Origin: Anaerolineales bacterium
Lineage (GTDB): Bacteria; Chloroflexota; Anaerolineae; Anaerolineales; DRMV01
Assembly: GCA_027044735.1 (NCBI GenBank)
Contig: JALUBW010000238.1
Coordinates: 1-7,536, forward strand
Reading direction: 5' to 3'
Length of the DNA: 7,536 nt
The notes under the pieces are model-generated. The model was not told where the DNA came from, did no database searches, and saw nothing but the letters and a program-made list of their open reading frames with translations. Each line of letters begins with the position of its first letter. Position 1 is the stretch's first letter. This document shows, piece by piece, positions 5,790-7,536 of the stretch. A program made the position numbers and the translations under genes.

Positions 5790-6395
5790 TCATGGCGTCA
5801 AGTAGTGCGCCATTTTACGGTCGATGGCCTCTATGAAACGTTGCACCTCTTTCATAGAGACCATTGCCTGACCATCCACTTGAGTCGTTATTGACGCATA
5901 AATCAGAAATTCGTCGTATTGGGCTATGTATTGGCAGATAGTAGAACGCTTCCCAAAAGCCGGCGTTGGCGAGAAAGTGGTATCCATACATCCAAAACGC
6001 CACTGGTCGGCGGCGGTACTTACGAAGTCAAATCCCTTTGGCATGACGGGGGGTGTTTCGCGAATGTTAGGGGTAAAGTAATACTTTTCCAACCGCCGAT
6101 AGTGCCAGGAAGCCCGGTGAGCACTGCTGTAGTGAAAGACGTCTTCCCCTGCACGTACCAGATAAGACGTGTCCGTTTTGTAGAAAATGATGGTTTTGCC
6201 GCTTTCCTCGCCTTCCTCGTTATCCATCGTGTAAATGTCCAGCAAAGCCCAATGTTCGGGCAATACACTCACATCGATGAGCAAATCCTGATCGCTGAAG
6301 TTGCGTTTGGGGGCATGCCCGCACGAAGGCAAAAGGCACGCAGATAGCAGGATGATTGTCGTTAGAGATATGAGCAGAAAAGCTTCTCTCTTCAC
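5790..6395 (-). CDS. Lipoprotein Lip1, candidate immunity protein for the type 44 tip of the main Rhs gene
   Basis: 201 residues from GTG at 6395-6393, supported by GAGGTG five bases upstream. K2-R3, a hydrophobic stretch 6-18 and a perfect lipobox L-S-A-C (Cys20) mark a lipoprotein anchored on the outer side of the membrane. It shares with Lip2 and Lip3 the L-L-I-D-V-S-V-L-P-E-H-W block (38-49), D-V-F-H-Y followed by a basic/aromatic helix (85-106), A-D-Q-W-R-F-G-C (Cys136), Cys154 followed by I-A-Q-Y-D-E-F, and A-I-D-R-K-M-A-H-Y-L at the end (190-199). The Cys spacing is 17 residues here, 8 in Lip2 and 15 in Lip3. It begins 17 bases after the main toxin gene, so it is very likely its partner. 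The family is not one I can name; immunity is inferred. Confidence 0.83.
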   Translation of the reverse strand: MKREAFLLISLTTIILLSACLLPSCGHAPKRNFSDQDLLIDVSVLPEHWALLDIYTMDNEEGEESGKTIIFYKTDTSYLVRAGEDVFHYSSAHRASWHYRRLEKYYFTPNIRETPPVMPKGFDFVSTAADQWRFGCMDTTFSPTPAFGKRSTICQYIAQYDEFLIYASITTQVDGQAMVSMKEVQRFIEAIDRKMAHYLTP

Positions 6396-6400
6396 TGGTA

Positions 6401-6406
6401 CACCTC
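6401..6406 (-). promoter_or_regulatory. Shine-Dalgarno of Lip1
   Basis: GAGGTG on the minus strand, five bases before the GTG start at 6395, in the 17-base gap after the main Rhs gene. It supports the GTG as the true start. Confidence 0.65.
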
Positions 6407-6412
6407 ACGCTT

Positions 6413-7536
6413 TCATTTGACCTCATGGAGATTTTCTCGATAAGAAATGAGTGCGTCGACAAACTGTTGCACGGTCATTTTGGCACCATAGTGTTTGTAG
6501 AGCCAAATGCCCAAGTAAATAGCATTTTGGTCTTTAGGATCGTCGAAGTTAGAGTTCCAATAACTCCATTTGGAGGTTCCGGCCTTGATTTGTGCCAGGC
6601 CAGCGCCCACGAGCAATTCTTTGGTCGAAAAACCACTGGCCGCCCCGACAAAACCATAGTGGATGTTAGCGACCACGTCTCTGTCGAATTGATATCCACC
6701 AAGCGTTATGGTGCTTACTCCTTTCTGCTTGAAATCCTTTTTGAAATCCCAAGGGCCCTCACTTTTGACCAAAGCGATCCACGCCAAGTGGGCGGCGTAC
6801 TTCTCGGCAGGGTTGCCTGCATTGGCATTGGCTAACGTGGCGGCTATGGGGCCAGAGGCGTTTTTGTCCATTGTGGCTACTAACCAATCCGTAATATCGG
6901 GGGCTGCTGCGCCAGATTGGCTGGACAACACGGTGGGTAAGTTCGGGTCTCGGTACTCCCCTAAAGGGTTGCCCGTCAAAACGTCCACAGTGGTGGTCAC
7001 GGTGGTGCGCACGTCTCTTGGGGTATCGAAGTGCCCGTCCCGCAAATCCCTTTCCAGCAACCACAACAAAAGATGAAAGGCTATCTCACCACAAACAGGA
7101 CAATGCCCACTGGGGTCATTGTACCGCAGCGGGTTGTTGAGCACATAACTGTACCGGTTCAGCGCCTGGGGGTCCCCCGGCTCGGGCACGACAGTGTCGG
7201 GCTGAACGAAGCGGCCCAGGGCTGGGTCGTAGTAGCGGGCGCGGTAGTCGTAGAGGCCCAGGTCTGCATCCCAGCGCTGGCCCGTGTATTGGCGGTCGGT
7301 GGGGAGAGTGCCCTCACGCCAGCGCACGCCGCCAAAGGGCAGGTAGCGCTGCTGAGCCACCACCTCGCCCGTAGCGGCCGAGACCACCAGGCTGGTGCTG
7401 CCCAAATGGTCGCCGAAGAGGTAGTACAGGGCCCCGTCTTCCCGCAGGGCCACGGGTTGGCCGTCCACCAGGTAGTAGCGCTTTTCGTGGGTTTCGTTCG
7501 GAATCAGGGTGTAGGTGATGGCCAATTGGGGCGGGT
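6413..7536 (-). CDS. Main Rhs/YD-repeat protein, C-terminal part, with type 44 toxin tip (partial)
   Basis: The frame is open through the right edge (P-P-Q-L upstream of 7525), so the TTG at 7525 is an internal codon and the protein starts outside the window. Counting from 7525: residues 37-141 are the Rhs-associated core (F-G-D-H-L-G-S-T at 37-44, R-Y-L-P-F-G-G, T-G-Q-R-W-D, D-Y-R-A-R-Y-Y-D-P-A-L-G-R-F and P-L-R-Y-N-D-P-S-G-H), all canonical. In characterised Rhs and TcC proteins the core forms a shell around the tip, and the D-P-x-G motif takes part in self-cleavage; that is family knowledge. The 229-residue tip has type 44 marks: I-T-D-W-L-V at 211-216, E-G-P-W-D-F-K at 256-262, N-I-H-Y-G-F-V-G-A-A-S-G-F at 287-299, V-G-A-G-L-A-Q at 306-312, and an Asp-rich segment before I-W-L-Y-K-H-Y-G at 340-347. 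The predicted RNase activity sometimes stated for this family is not demonstrable from the sequence. Lip1 follows after 17 bases. Confidence 0.85.
   Translation of the reverse strand, partial: PPQLAITYTLIPNETHEKRYYLVDGQPVALREDGALYYLFGDHLGSTSLVVSAATGEVVAQQRYLPFGGVRWREGTLPTDRQYTGQRWDADLGLYDYRARYYDPALGRFVQPDTVVPEPGDPQALNRYSYVLNNPLRYNDPSGHCPVCGEIAFHLLLWLLERDLRDGHFDTPRDVRTTVTTTVDVLTGNPLGEYRDPNLPTVLSSQSGAAAPDITDWLVATMDKNASGPIAATLANANAGNPAEKYAAHLAWIALVKSEGPWDFKKDFKQKGVSTITLGGYQFDRDVVANIHYGFVGAASGFSTKELLVGAGLAQIKAGTSKWSYWNSNFDDPKDQNAIYLGIWLYKHYGAKMTVQQFVDALISYRENLHEVK
7103..7536 (-). repeat. Reference copy of the Rhs core (main gene)
   Basis: The intact core copy from which the three shorter fragments (2213-2483, 3507-3721, 5498-5704) can be recognised. 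All copies end at the same D-P-[ST]-G-H codons, after which sequence similarity to the main gene drops at once, while their upstream ends differ (about 90, 71 and 46 codons retained, the last not counting the inserted repeats). Confidence 0.88.

Noticed and set aside
7523..7525. TTG at 7525 as the true start of the main Rhs gene
   Set aside because: The frame stays open to the window edge and the core normally sits at the end of a much longer protein.

Overview
All supportable genes lie on the minus strand, so the window is read from right (7536) to left (1). It is a toxin/immunity locus of the Rhs (YD-repeat) type. The conserved core ends in a Y-D-Y-R-A-R-Y-Y-D-P-A-L-G-R-F ... L-N-N-P-L-R-Y-N-D-P-S-G-H stretch. 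This style of core, together with a run of lipoproteins, suggests an uncultivated or poorly characterised Chloroflexota (Anaerolineae-like) bacterium. That placement rests on recollection of sequence style, not on a search.

Layout in transcription order. (1) 7536-6413: the C-terminal part of a full Rhs protein, running off the window edge, with an intact core and a C-terminal tip of polymorphic toxin type 44 (Ntox44) character. (2) 6395-5790: a lipoprotein (Lip1). (3) 5707-4796: a short piece of Rhs core joined to a papain/C39-like cysteine peptidase tip; the core piece carries four in-frame copies of a 24-bp repeat. (4) 4820-3723: a beta-propeller-like lipoprotein overlapping the peptidase gene. 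(5) about 3721-2889: another core piece joined to a glycine-rich, beta-strand-rich tip. (6) 2892-2527: a small two-helix membrane protein overlapping the previous gene by ATGA. (7) about 2483-1517: a third core piece joined to a second, divergent type 44 tip. (8) 1504-905 and (9) 823-176: lipoproteins Lip2 and Lip3. (10) 175-1: an open frame of unknown nature at the left edge.

Interpretation: one main Rhs gene is followed by three 'orphan' tip/immunity modules. Each module has a truncated core fragment with no credible start codon or Shine-Dalgarno sequence, a different toxin tip ending right after D-P-[ST]-G-H, and a downstream partner gene that does have a good Shine-Dalgarno sequence. This matches the known architecture of orphan rhs/cdiA-CT modules, which can be swapped onto the main gene by recombination in the shared core. 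The most interesting point is that Lip1, Lip2 and Lip3 form one divergent family (shared Cys pair, shared C-terminal motif). Lip1 and Lip2 each sit directly behind a type 44 tip, so they are a candidate lipoprotein immunity family for type 44 toxins, implying a toxin that acts outside the cytoplasm. The other two tip/partner pairs (peptidase with propeller lipoprotein; beta-rich tip with two-helix membrane protein) also look like candidate undescribed toxin/immunity pairs.
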